Shown here: piece after piece, positions 6,949 to 17,279 of the stretch
How positions within the stretch are numbered: the first letter of the stretch is position 1
Layout: each line of letters opens with the position of its first letter
NCBI GenBank assembly: GCA_035566435.1
Contig: DATMRF010000042.1
Span: forward strand, 1-42,527
Direction of reading: 5' to 3'
Length of the DNA: 42,527 nucleotides
Source: DATMRF01 sp035566435
GTDB lineage: Bacteria > Verrucomicrobiota > Verrucomicrobiia > Limisphaerales > UBA8199
Made by a program: the position numbers and the translations under genes
Notes under the pieces: model-generated
What the model saw: only the letters and a program-made list of their open reading frames with translations
What the model was told of the DNA's origin: nothing
The model's database searches: none

Positions 6949-9900
6949 ATGGAGCACACACAAATTGTCACGGTCGCAGAGCTGGAAAACTACGCGAATA
7001 CTAAAGAAAGTGAAGCTGTTGTTCCTGAACTGATTTGGACGTTAGTCAAAGAATCTGTCAGCGATCTCACGACCTGTCGAGTCCCGTATGGGGACGCGAT
7101 CAACCAACCTGGCTGGGATGGTCAAGTGGAAACCCAGGGCGGCTTTCGCCAGTTCGTTCCGCAGGGAAGGAGCTTTTGGGAAATTGGAACCGGCGGAGAC
7201 CCGCAAGGAAAAGCCACGAGCGATTTTAAGAAACGAACGGAGGGCACAACGCCCGAAACTCGCAGAGACGCCACCTATGTGTTCGTAACCCCTCGCAGCG
7301 CGGGTGCTGGTGGCTGGAACGAGCCGGCACAAGCAAAATGGACTGCTGACCGGAAGGATTCTGGCTGGGCGCGTATCAAAATCCTTGATGGGGTTCAGGT
7401 TGGTGACTGGCTACGGGAGTATCCGGCCATCGGCAAGTGGCTGCTGAAGAGAATGGGGCTTGTTAAGACTACTTCAGGTTTTTCGATACCAACAGAGCAC
7501 TGGGAAAATCTCCAACAACTTTCCCAGGCCAACAACGATCCTCCAATCCCGCCCAAATTGTTCTTGGTTGGCCGAGATCAGGCGCGTGCAGAGCTGCTCC
7601 GTCTCTTTGGAGGCGAAACGAAACAGTTGGCCGTTGTCACAGAGAGCGAAAACGACGCAGAAGATTTTGTCGCGGCCTGCCTTGCCGAATTGGATGCGGA
7701 CACTCGCAGGTCTTTTAGTAACAAGTGCCTCTTCGTAAAAGAGGCCGAGACCTGGCACGCAATGGCCGGGCTAAGAAACGCCCATATTTTTGTTGCTCAC
7801 CCTAAGCTCGATTTAGAGGACACCGGCGAGCAACTTCACATGACTGCAAGCAAAAAGGGACACGGAATCGTAATTCCAGTGTCGGGCTCTTGGGCCAGGG
7901 GTAACGATAAGCTTATCATCTTACGAAGCCCCTCGGCCTCCATGATTGAAACGACACTCGCTGAGTGCGGATACCCGCATGACAGAGCCCGCGAACTTGC
8001 TGGTGCAGGCGCGCTAAATCTAGGGGCGTTGAAGCGCTACCTCCGTGGTTTAGGCGAATTGCCGCCTTATGCCAGTTGGGACAGTGCCCGTTTGTTGGCT
8101 CAAGCTGGGATGGCAGGCAGATGGTTTGGAGAGAATGCTGCCGATAAGAGTGCAATGGAGACTTTGCTGGGAAAATCCTACGGGGAGTGGATCGAACTGG
8201 TTCGTCCTGAGACACTTCGTTCGGACACTCCCCTGATTCAACGCAACGAAAGCTGGAAATTACTCTCTAGGGGGGAGGCATGGTCAGCGGTCGGTCCACG
8301 GATATCGAACGATGATCTGGACCGCTTCCAAAAGGCGGCCATTGTGGTTCTTGGGGAGCGCGATCCAAAATTCGAATTGCCACCCGACAACCGCTTTGCC
8401 GCCAGCCCCCATGGTAAGGTTCTCAAGCACTCCGGGGCTATCCGGAAAGGAATCGCTGAGACGTTGGCACTTCTCGGGAGCCGACCGCAGGCGTTGACTT
8501 CATGTTCGCAGGGCAAACCAGAATTCATAGCAGCCCTTATTGTCCGAACATTGCTGAGGAACGCAGATTGGATGATGTGGGCCAGCTTAGACTACCACCT
8601 GCCCCTCATCGCCGAGGCGGCGCCCGATGAGTTCTTAAACGCGGTCGAAGCCGCCCTTCTCAATCCTGCGGACAGTCCGTTCAACGCCGTTTTTGGTCAG
8701 GAGCGCCCCGGCGTCATGGGCTGCAACTATACCAGCGGCCTTCTTTGGGCACTAGAGACGTTGGCTTGGCATTCAGACTACGTGCAACGAGTAACGATCC
8801 TGCTCGGCGAGCTAGCCGCCATAGACCCTGGCGGCAACTGGTCAAATCGTCCTGCAAACTCTTTGACCGACATTTTCCTTCCGTGGCATCCGCAAACCTG
8901 TGCGGCAATCCCCAAACGGAAATCAGCAGTTGAATCGCTGCTGAAGGAGCAGCCAACGGTTGGCTGGAAGTTGCTATTGTCCCTGTTGCCACACATGCAC
9001 GGCTTTACCTCGGGTTGTCGCAAACCAGCCTGGCGTCAGTTCATTCCTGCGGGATGGTCGGACAAAGTCACAAATCGCGAATATTGGGAACAAGTAATGG
9101 TATATGCGGACTTAGCCATCGGCGTTGCGAAGGTTGATTTGGCAAAACTTGCGGAGCTAATTGACCGACTGCCAAACCTACCAAACCCAGCCCACTCGCG
9201 TGTACTCGACCACTTTAGCTCGGAGGCCATCTTGGACTTGCCTGAATCGTCAAGATTGCCTATTTGGGAAGCGCTTGTCGATCTCGCAGGGAAGCATCGC
9301 AAGTTCCCAGATGCGCAATGGGTAATGCCCCCGGAAGTGATTGCCAGAATCGAAGAAGTGGCGTCCAAACTTGCGCCGAAGTCTCCCATGTTGGTCCATC
9401 GCCGGGTTTTCAGCGATCGGGACTTCGAATTGTTTGACGTGGCGGGGGACTACGAGGAACAGGAAAAGAAACTAGCCATTCGTCGCCAGGAGGCGATTCG
9501 CGAAATCCTTAATACAAAGCAGCTGAAGGGGCTTTTGGAGTTCGCACGACAGGTTACGAACCCAGGAAAAGTTGGGCTTGCTTTCGGTCAGATTGATTGG
9601 GAATCCGCAGACGCTGCCCTGCTTCCTGACTTTCTGAACAACGAAGACAAAGTCTTGCGGGCCTTCGTGGCCAACTTCGTTTGGGGACGGTTCTGGACAA
9701 AGAGTTGGCAATGGGTGGATGGTGCGTTCACACAAAAATGGACAACTGATCAAAAAGCTACTTTTTTCACCTTCCTTCCTTTCGGCCATGAAACCTGGCG
9801 ACGGGCCGAAGCAGTGTTAGGACAAGACGCAGGCGGCTACTGGAAAAAAGCAAATGTCCAGCCATACGGCCCACAACCACACCTGCTCGAAGCGGTGGAG

Positions 9901-10758
9901 AAACTCCTGCAGCACGAACGTCCGCGGTCAGCGCTCGCTTGTCTGAGCAGGCTTGTTCACGAGAAGGCAGAATTCGCGCCTCCACTGGCCGTCCAAGGTT
10001 TGATGGACAGCCTGAAAACACCCGAACCTATGGGAGGACTCGATCAGCACAACTTGAGCGAAATCATCAAATGGCTGCAAGCTAACCCAGCCACCAACCG
10101 AGAGGCGCTTTTCAAAATTGAGTGGACTTACCTTCCTCTGCTTGACGATCACTACGGCGGAAGCCCAAAAACTCTCGAAACGCGCTTGGCGACTGACCCG
10201 AGTTTCTTTTGCGAGGTCATCTCGATTGTGTTTAGGCCGGACAAAGACCCGACGAAGAAGCGCGAGCCAAGCGAAACGGAACAGGCCGTAGCCCAGAACG
10301 CATATCGCCTGCTGCGCGCCTGGCAAACCGTTCCGGGTGCTAATCCGGACGCAGGATTTGATGACGAAGCATTTGGAAAATGGCTGGAAGAGGTCACCCG
10401 CCGGACGAAAGAGTCCGGCCATTACCGCATCGCCTTAGACCAAATCGGCCAAGTGCTGCCGCATTCACCACCCGATCCAGACGGGTTGTGGATTCATCGA
10501 TCAGTCGCTGCCGCGCTGAATGGAAAGGATGCCGAGGAAATGCGCTCTGGCTTCACATGCCAGTTAATTAACATGCGCGGCGTTTACGGTTTCAGCGCTG
10601 GAAAGGAAGAATTAAAAATTGCAGCTGGCTACCACAAGCAGGCCGATGCTCTTGAGGCGAGCGGTTTTCACCGACTTGCCACCGCGATGCGTGAGCTTGC
10701 GAAGCACTACGAGCGAGATGCCGAACGCGACTCAAAGCGCGACCCCTTTGAAGATTGA
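6949..10758 (+). CDS. 1269-aa putative defence protein, nuclease-like N-terminus and STAND-like segment
   Basis: Not a family I can name. The N-terminus carries PGWDGQVE (D57), then FVPQGRSFWEIG (E78) and K88 in a pattern like PD-(D/E)xK restriction-type nucleases fused to NTPases. Around 150-165 is a GDWLREYPAIGKWL motif. At 203-220 PKLFLVGRDQARAELLRLF looks like the entry to a STAND NTPase. Where a P-loop should follow, the sequence reads LAVVTESENDAEDFVAACL, with no GxxGxGKT. The remaining ~800 residues are predicted mostly helical and may be a sensor scaffold. The gene lies between hsdR and hsdM, ends in a TGATG overlap with hsdM, and looks more AT-rich than its neighbours. A purine-rich ribosome site (agagaagagaaa) precedes the ATG. 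Position and architecture suggest an accessory anti-phage effector; this is inference. Confidence 0.6.
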   Translation: MEHTQIVTVAELENYANTKESEAVVPELIWTLVKESVSDLTTCRVPYGDAINQPGWDGQVETQGGFRQFVPQGRSFWEIGTGGDPQGKATSDFKKRTEGTTPETRRDATYVFVTPRSAGAGGWNEPAQAKWTADRKDSGWARIKILDGVQVGDWLREYPAIGKWLLKRMGLVKTTSGFSIPTEHWENLQQLSQANNDPPIPPKLFLVGRDQARAELLRLFGGETKQLAVVTESENDAEDFVAACLAELDADTRRSFSNKCLFVKEAETWHAMAGLRNAHIFVAHPKLDLEDTGEQLHMTASKKGHGIVIPVSGSWARGNDKLIILRSPSASMIETTLAECGYPHDRARELAGAGALNLGALKRYLRGLGELPPYASWDSARLLAQAGMAGRWFGENAADKSAMETLLGKSYGEWIELVRPETLRSDTPLIQRNESWKLLSRGEAWSAVGPRISNDDLDRFQKAAIVVLGERDPKFELPPDNRFAASPHGKVLKHSGAIRKGIAETLALLGSRPQALTSCSQGKPEFIAALIVRTLLRNADWMMWASLDYHLPLIAEAAPDEFLNAVEAALLNPADSPFNAVFGQERPGVMGCNYTSGLLWALETLAWHSDYVQRVTILLGELAAIDPGGNWSNRPANSLTDIFLPWHPQTCAAIPKRKSAVESLLKEQPTVGWKLLLSLLPHMHGFTSGCRKPAWRQFIPAGWSDKVTNREYWEQVMVYADLAIGVAKVDLAKLAELIDRLPNLPNPAHSRVLDHFSSEAILDLPESSRLPIWEALVDLAGKHRKFPDAQWVMPPEVIARIEEVASKLAPKSPMLVHRRVFSDRDFELFDVAGDYEEQEKKLAIRRQEAIREILNTKQLKGLLEFARQVTNPGKVGLAFGQIDWESADAALLPDFLNNEDKVLRAFVANFVWGRFWTKSWQWVDGAFTQKWTTDQKATFFTFLPFGHETWRRAEAVLGQDAGGYWKKANVQPYGPQPHLLEAVEKLLQHERPRSALACLSRLVHEKAEFAPPLAVQGLMDSLKTPEPMGGLDQHNLSEIIKWLQANPATNREALFKIEWTYLPLLDDHYGGSPKTLETRLATDPSFFCEVISIVFRPDKDPTKKREPSETEQAVAQNAYRLLRAWQTVPGANPDAGFDDEAFGKWLEEVTRRTKESGHYRIALDQIGQVLPHSPPDPDGLWIHRSVAAALNGKDAEEMRSGFTCQLINMRGVYGFSAGKEELKIAAGYHKQADALEASGFHRLATAMRELAKHYERDAERDSKRDPFED

Positions 10759-12368
10759 TGAACTCTAAACCCGTCACCACGCTCACCACGGCCCAATCCC
10801 TGGGCGCCCTGCTCAAGTCCGCTCGCGACATCATGCGCAAGGACAAGGGGCTTAATGGCGACCTCGACCGGCTGCCGATGCTCACCTGGATCATGTTCCT
10901 GAAATTCCTCGATGACCTGGAAATTCAGCGTGAGGGCGAATCCAAGCTGGCCGCGAAAAAGTTCAGGCCGGCCATCGAGCCGCCCTACCGCTGGCGGGAT
11001 TGGGCGGCACGGTCTGACGGCATTACCGGGGACGAATTGCTCTCCTTTATCAACCAGGAGGAATGCACCCTGCCACTCCTTGCGGAGGGCCACCGTGGCG
11101 GGGGGCCACCAAAGAAGGGCGCCGGGTTGTTCCGGTACCTTCGGACGCTTACCAGTTCGAACGGCGACGATCGGCGCGATGTCATCGCCACTGTGTTTCG
11201 CGGCGTGCAGAACCGGATGGTCAGCGGCTACCTGTTGCGGGATGTCATCAACAAGCTGAACGGCATCCACTTCACCGCCAGCGATGAGTTGCATACCCTC
11301 GGGGCGCTCTACGAATCCATGCTCCGCGAAATGCGCGACGCCGCGGGCGATTCAGGCGAGTTCTACACGCCGCGCGCCGTCGTCCGGCTCATGGTGGCTG
11401 TGACCGATCCGCGCCTGGGTGAAACCGTGCTCGACCCCGCCTGCGGCACGGGTGGATTCCTCGTCGAAGCGTTCAACCATTTGTCCAAGCAGGTCAAAAC
11501 CGTGGCCGACCGCAAGGTCTTGCAGGAGAAATCCCTTTTCGGCTGCGAACCCAAGACGCTGCCGTACCTGCTCTGCCAGATGAACCTGTTGCTGCACGGG
11601 CTCGACGCCCCGCAGATTGATCCCGGCAACTCCCTCCGCTTCAGGCTCACCGACATTGGCGAACGCGACCGCGTCGATGTGATCCTCACGAATCCGCCGT
11701 TTGGCGGCGAGGAGGAGAAAGGCATTCAGGGGAATTTCCCTGAGGACAAACAGACGTCTGAGACGGCGCTGCTGTTTTTGCAGTTGATCATGAGAAAGCT
11801 TAGGCGGGTGCCGAACGCGGGGAATAGGACTGATAGGACGAATAGCAACGGGAGTTGTGCGCGGGCGGCGGTGGTGGTACCGAATGGGACGTTGTTTGGG
11901 GATGGGGTGTGCGCCCGGATCAAGGAGGAACTGCTGAAGGAATTCAAGCTGCACACGATTGTTCGGCTGCCCAATGGGGTGTTTGCGCCGTACACCAGCA
12001 TACCGACGAACATATTGTTTTTTGATCGGTCGGGGCCAACGAGGGACGTCTGGTACTACGAACAGCCGTTGCCGGAAGGCCGGAAGAACTACACCAAAAC
12101 GGCGCCGATCCAGTTTGAGGAATTCGCGCCTTTGATTTCCTGGTGGGGCCGAGCCGGCCAGGCCAATAAGCGGGAGCAGAACGACCAAGCCTGGAAAGTG
12201 CCCGCTACTGACCTGCTGGCCAACAACTGCAACCTCGACCGCAAGAACCCGAGCGCCAGGGAAGACATCACACACCTGCCGCCCGAGCAGCTCGCTGCCG
12301 ACATCCTGCAGAAGGAGAGGCGGATCGCCGAGATTATGGCTAACATACAGCAACTGCTCAAAAAATAG
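10758..12368 (+). CDS. hsdM: Type I restriction-modification DNA methylase M subunit (HsdM)
   Basis: N6-adenine methyltransferase subunit that pairs with HsdS for host modification and with HsdR for restriction. The 536-aa protein has the N-terminal HsdM helical domain, the GEFYTPRAVVRLMV segment (200-213), the SAM-binding motif I DPACGTGGF (226-234) and the catalytic NPPF (312-315). The chosen ATG at 10758 overlaps the stop of the preceding gene as TGATG; a TTG one codon upstream is possible. The stretch NRTDRTNSN at about 356-364 is encoded by a 9-bp period repeat (11823-11850) inserted in frame within the methylase domain. Confidence 0.95.
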   Translation: MNSKPVTTLTTAQSLGALLKSARDIMRKDKGLNGDLDRLPMLTWIMFLKFLDDLEIQREGESKLAAKKFRPAIEPPYRWRDWAARSDGITGDELLSFINQEECTLPLLAEGHRGGGPPKKGAGLFRYLRTLTSSNGDDRRDVIATVFRGVQNRMVSGYLLRDVINKLNGIHFTASDELHTLGALYESMLREMRDAAGDSGEFYTPRAVVRLMVAVTDPRLGETVLDPACGTGGFLVEAFNHLSKQVKTVADRKVLQEKSLFGCEPKTLPYLLCQMNLLLHGLDAPQIDPGNSLRFRLTDIGERDRVDVILTNPPFGGEEEKGIQGNFPEDKQTSETALLFLQLIMRKLRRVPNAGNRTDRTNSNGSCARAAVVVPNGTLFGDGVCARIKEELLKEFKLHTIVRLPNGVFAPYTSIPTNILFFDRSGPTRDVWYYEQPLPEGRKNYTKTAPIQFEEFAPLISWWGRAGQANKREQNDQAWKVPATDLLANNCNLDRKNPSAREDITHLPPEQLAADILQKERRIAEIMANIQQLLKK

Positions 12369-12375
12369 GACCGAT

Positions 12376-13077
12376 ATGACCCATTCTTCCGAGTCGGGGG
12401 AGCGGCCGGGCCTCATCCCGGCGCACGGGGGTTATCGGGAGCTGAAGTCCTACCAGATGGCGGAGATCGTGTATGACGCCACGGTGAAATTCTGCGACCG
12501 TTTCATTGACCCGAGGTCGCGCACGCATGACCAGATGGTGCAGGCGGCGCGGAGCGGCAACAAGAACATCACCGAGGGCAATCAGGTGAGCGGCACGTCC
12601 AAGAAAATGGAATTGAAGCTGGTGGGTGTGGCGCGCGCCAGCCTCGAAGAATTGCTGGGCGATTACCAGGATTTCCTGCGGCAGCGCGGGTTGGCCGAAT
12701 GGGGCAAAAACCACCCGATGGCCGGTGTCGTGCGCCGTCTGGCCTATGCCCAGAATAGGACGTATAAGACGTATTCGACTTATATCGAGAATGCCCCGGC
12801 CGAGGTGGGAGCGAACACGATGTTATGCCTGGTGCACCAGACCAACTACCTGCTGGACCAGCAGCTCCGGCAGTTGGAGCAGGCGTTTCTTCAGGAGGGC
12901 GGTTTTACTGAGCGGCTCTACAAAGTCCGACAGCAGGCCCGCTCGGTTCCGCCACGGCCGAGTTTCAGCCGGTCCCGCCGAAGTCCCTGCGGCCCGGCGC
13001 CTAATCCGGCCGACAGTTCCGGTGCGCCGGCTCCAAACAGAGGTGCAGCTACTGGAAAACCACCCCTGCGATTATGA
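12376..13077 (+). CDS. Four-helix-bundle (S23/Avd-like) protein with suffix domain
   Basis: A 233-aa protein whose core (LKSYQMAEIVYDATVKFCDR ... QMVQAARSGNKNITEGN ... KKMELKLVGVARASLEELLGDY) matches the 23S intervening-sequence/four-helix-bundle family. It also has the longer C-terminal extension seen in the 'suffix' subgroup. Function is unknown; related proteins include the Avd accessory protein of diversity-generating retroelements, but no reverse transcriptase is present here. It starts 7 bp after hsdM and is clearly in the same operon. A 9-bp period repeat (12754-12789) encodes NRTYKTYSTYIE in frame. The last ~45 residues are Pro/Arg-rich and low in complexity. Confidence 0.8.
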   Translation: MTHSSESGERPGLIPAHGGYRELKSYQMAEIVYDATVKFCDRFIDPRSRTHDQMVQAARSGNKNITEGNQVSGTSKKMELKLVGVARASLEELLGDYQDFLRQRGLAEWGKNHPMAGVVRRLAYAQNRTYKTYSTYIENAPAEVGANTMLCLVHQTNYLLDQQLRQLEQAFLQEGGFTERLYKVRQQARSVPPRPSFSRSRRSPCGPAPNPADSSGAPAPNRGAATGKPPLRL

Positions 13078-13098
13078 CCAAACCATGACCAACCTACT

Positions 13099-13935
13099 GT
13101 GATCCAATTCGCTCCAGAACCTGGGGGGCGCCCAACCTTTGACGCTTTCTGCCGTGGCCTGCTCACGGCCGACTGGGAATCCGCCTCCGGCCCAATACGG
13201 TTCTGTCCCAACCTCACGCTCTCAGAGCTCGCTGATGCCGATTTTTTCATTAACAGCCGTCTGTTCCTTACTGCCCTGGCCGAAGGCACCGGCGCGCCTG
13301 CCACCGCCACCGGCAATCTCAATCGCACGTTCGTCCACAGCATGTTCGACCGGTTGAAGCTTCCTCAGTCCTATCGCTCCTCCATTCGCGACGTCTGCAA
13401 GGTCGTTAACGAGCAGGACCTGTGGCCGCTGCATCTGGTTCGTGTGGTGGGCGAATGCGCCGGGCTCGTTGTGCGTCGAAAAAAGTCCTTTCTTCTCACC
13501 AAACTTGGCCGTTCGCTGCTGCCTGATGATCAGGCTGGCAGCTTATATCGCCGGCTGTTCCTTGCCTATTTCCGGCGGTTCGACCTCCATTACGATTTCC
13601 ATCTGCGCGACGCGCCAGGCATTCAGCAGACCCTGGCGGTCACCTTGTGGCGGCTCGGCACCGTCGCGGGCGATTGGACGCCAGTTCTCGGTCTGGCGCC
13701 GAAAATCCTCCTGCCGGGTGTGCACGCTCAACTCCGCGCCGCCATGACGTCGCCCCACGACACCGAAGAATGGATCTTGTGCGGCTATGTCCTCGAGCCC
13801 TTGTCCGACTTCGGCCTCATCGAGCCTGAAAAACGCAACGAACGGCCGTGCCTGGCGGACCACGACCGGATTCGACTCACATCTCTGTGGCGGAAGTTCG
13901 TCGCGTTTGGATATCAGCCCGGAGGCGGCAATTGA
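13099..13935 (+). CDS. Unknown 278-aa protein of the restriction operon
   Basis: No function recognised. The protein starts at a GTG 21 bp after the four-helix-bundle gene. The middle (FVHSMFDRLKLPQSYRSSIRDVCKVVNEQDLWPLHLVRVVGECAGLVVRRKKSFLLTKLGRSLL, given here only as residues ~75-140) reads like a winged-helix or helical domain ending in an LTKLGRSLL motif. That motif occurs in several uncharacterised proteins near pRiA4b ORF-3-like proteins. The stop overlaps the ancestral hsdS start as TTGA, so it was co-translated with hsdS. Its location in the hsd operon suggests an accessory role in restriction or its control. Confidence 0.65.
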   Translation: MIQFAPEPGGRPTFDAFCRGLLTADWESASGPIRFCPNLTLSELADADFFINSRLFLTALAEGTGAPATATGNLNRTFVHSMFDRLKLPQSYRSSIRDVCKVVNEQDLWPLHLVRVVGECAGLVVRRKKSFLLTKLGRSLLPDDQAGSLYRRLFLAYFRRFDLHYDFHLRDAPGIQQTLAVTLWRLGTVAGDWTPVLGLAPKILLPGVHAQLRAAMTSPHDTEEWILCGYVLEPLSDFGLIEPEKRNERPCLADHDRIRLTSLWRKFVAFGYQPGGGN

Positions 13936-13970
13936 AACCGTGGCCAACTGTGCGGCTGGGCGAGGTACTG

Positions 13971-14053
13971 CGATGATTAGCCTCACGTTCAAACAGACCA
14001 ACTCGGAGATCATCGTCCGGGCAGCAGCCACGGTATTATTTAGCGCCCTCGCC
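13971..14053. other. 83-bp insertion in the hsdS start region, with 5-bp CGATG direct repeat
   Basis: A TTG at 13932 overlaps the upstream stop as TTGA and starts KPWPTVRLGEVLR, a typical HsdS N-terminus, which then hits TGA at 13974. CGATG occurs at 13971-13975 and again at 14054-14058. Removing the 83 bp between these points joins the two parts in frame (GEVLR then CGVKFVSISELAERPQYG). This looks like a small insertion with a target duplication that broke the native frame. No clear terminal inverted repeats were seen. Confidence 0.6.
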
Positions 14054-15337
14054 CGATGCGGGGTGAAGTTCGTGAGCATTTCAGAATTAGCAGAGCGGCC
14101 GCAGTATGGCTTCACGGCGAGTGCCGCTATTGAACCGGTCGGCCCAAGGCTCGTCCGCATTACTGACCTACAGGACGGACGAATCGATTGGGATTCAGTT
14201 CCTTTCTGTGAATGCGCCGAGCCCGAAAAGTATTTACTTCAAAACGACGACTTGTTGTTCGCGCGAACTGGTGCAACTACAGGTAAGACTCATCTCGTAC
14301 GAAAAGCCGAGCGTGCTGTATTCGCCTCTTACCTTATTCGCCTTCGCCCCAAACGGGGCGTCTCGGCTGGGTACCTTCACGCCTTCTTTCAATCCGACAA
14401 TTATTGGACGCAGATTTCCGAAGAGAAGGAGGGTTCGGCGCAACCAAACGTGAATGGTGAGAAGCTGGGCGCGCTCCAAGTTCCGCTGGTTGAGCTGAAA
14501 CTCCAGCGCGCGATTGCAGAATTTCTCCGCTGCGTGCGCGCCAGACAGGATGGCGAAAGAGTCCAGTTGCCTGAATTACCCTCGCCATTGCCAGAGCAGC
14601 GGCGGGTGGTGGCGCGAATTGAGGAACTGGCCGCCCAAATCCACGCGGCCCGCACCCTCCGCCACCAAGCCGCCGAACAAGCCGAGGTGCTGGTGGCGAA
14701 TCAAATCAAGGCCGTGTTCGAGCGCGGTCAGAAGTCTGGCTGGAGGAGCGGAAACCTGGGCGACTACGTCCTTGACGACTGTTACGGCAGTTCCGAGAAA
14801 ACGCATGACGATACCTCCGGAACCCCGGTTCTCCGCATGGGAAACATCCAGAACGGGCGGTTAGACCTGCGCGATTTGAAATACTTACACATCGCCGAAA
14901 AAGACCGCGCAAAGCTGGGTCTTAGGCGAGGCGACATTGTGGTCAACCGCACCAATAGCGCCGAGTTGGTTGGCAAATGCGCTGTTTTTGACCTTGAACG
15001 TGATTTTGCCTTTGCCTCGTACCTGATTCGCCTTCGCCTGGAGGCGGACAAAGCTGACCCGCATCTGGTCGCCTCCTATATAAATTCGCCGGCTGGTCGG
15101 GCCTACATGTTCACCGAGCGAAAGCAGATGACGGGACAAGCAAACGTCAATGCCACGAAATTGAAGGCGTTGCCAATTGCGCTGCCTCCCCTCTCCGAGC
15201 AGCGCCGAATCCTGTCCGAGCTGGACGCGTTGCAAGCCGAGGTAGACGCCCTAAAGGGCCTCCAAACCGAAACCGCCGCCGAACTGGATGCGCTAATGCC
15301 CGCCATACTGGACAAGGCTTTTAAAGGAGAACTGTAA
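13973..15337 (+). CDS. hsdS: Type I restriction-modification specificity subunit (HsdS), disrupted start
   Basis: DNA-recognition subunit of the type I complex. It has two target-recognition domains: the first from about 14065 (VKFVSISELAERPQYGFTAS, RITDLQDGRIDW, NDDLLFARTGATTGK) and the second from about 14750 (GNLGDYVLDDCYGS, VLRMGNIQNGRLD, GDIVVNRTNS). Each is followed by a conserved helix (PLPEQRRVVARIEELAAQI and PLSEQRRILSELDALQAEV). The original start is the TTG at 13932, but an 83-bp insertion puts a stop right after its 14th codon. The remaining frame can start at the ATG at 13973 or a GTG at 13940, giving a protein with an altered N-terminus and both recognition domains intact. It may still work. 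Confidence 0.85.
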   Translation: MISLTFKQTNSEIIVRAAATVLFSALARCGVKFVSISELAERPQYGFTASAAIEPVGPRLVRITDLQDGRIDWDSVPFCECAEPEKYLLQNDDLLFARTGATTGKTHLVRKAERAVFASYLIRLRPKRGVSAGYLHAFFQSDNYWTQISEEKEGSAQPNVNGEKLGALQVPLVELKLQRAIAEFLRCVRARQDGERVQLPELPSPLPEQRRVVARIEELAAQIHAARTLRHQAAEQAEVLVANQIKAVFERGQKSGWRSGNLGDYVLDDCYGSSEKTHDDTSGTPVLRMGNIQNGRLDLRDLKYLHIAEKDRAKLGLRRGDIVVNRTNSAELVGKCAVFDLERDFAFASYLIRLRLEADKADPHLVASYINSPAGRAYMFTERKQMTGQANVNATKLKALPIALPPLSEQRRILSELDALQAEVDALKGLQTETAAELDALMPAILDKAFKGEL

Positions 15338-15339
15338 AT

Positions 15340-15531
15340 ATGAGCACGCAAAATCTTGGTCGATTGCAAAAAGTGGACCTGCGCGAGGCCTGGACCTCGG
15401 AATCCACTGACTTCACGCCCTGGCTGGCGCAGGAACAGAATCTTAAACTGCTGGGCGAAACCATCGGCATCGAGTTGGAACTTGAATCCCAGGAAAAGGA
15501 TGTCGGCCCGTTCCGCGCCGACATGCTGTGA
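15340..15531 (+). pseudogene. Truncated DUF4268-type nuclease-like protein gene
   Basis: The 63 residues (MSTQNLGRLQKVDLREAW ... ELELESQEKDVGPFRADML) match the beginning of a protein family often encoded next to restriction systems, with a PD-(D/E)xK-like fold and a DUF4268 C-terminus. In intact members the sequence continues into a CKD...ENQ core; here it stops at GPFRADML. The gene starts 2 bp after hsdS, so it belongs to that operon. Its stop is 2 bp from the stop of the opposing pilB-like gene, so the truncation coincides with the island boundary. Confidence 0.75.
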
Positions 15532-15533
15532 TT

Positions 15534-17275
<1,742 letters not shown>

Positions 17276-17279
<4 letters not shown>

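Noticed and set aside
12376..15337. Diversity-generating retroelement, suggested by the Avd-like four-helix protein beside hsdS
   Set aside because: No reverse transcriptase, no template/variable repeat pair with adenine-directed changes was seen; the four-helix family is widespread outside such elements.
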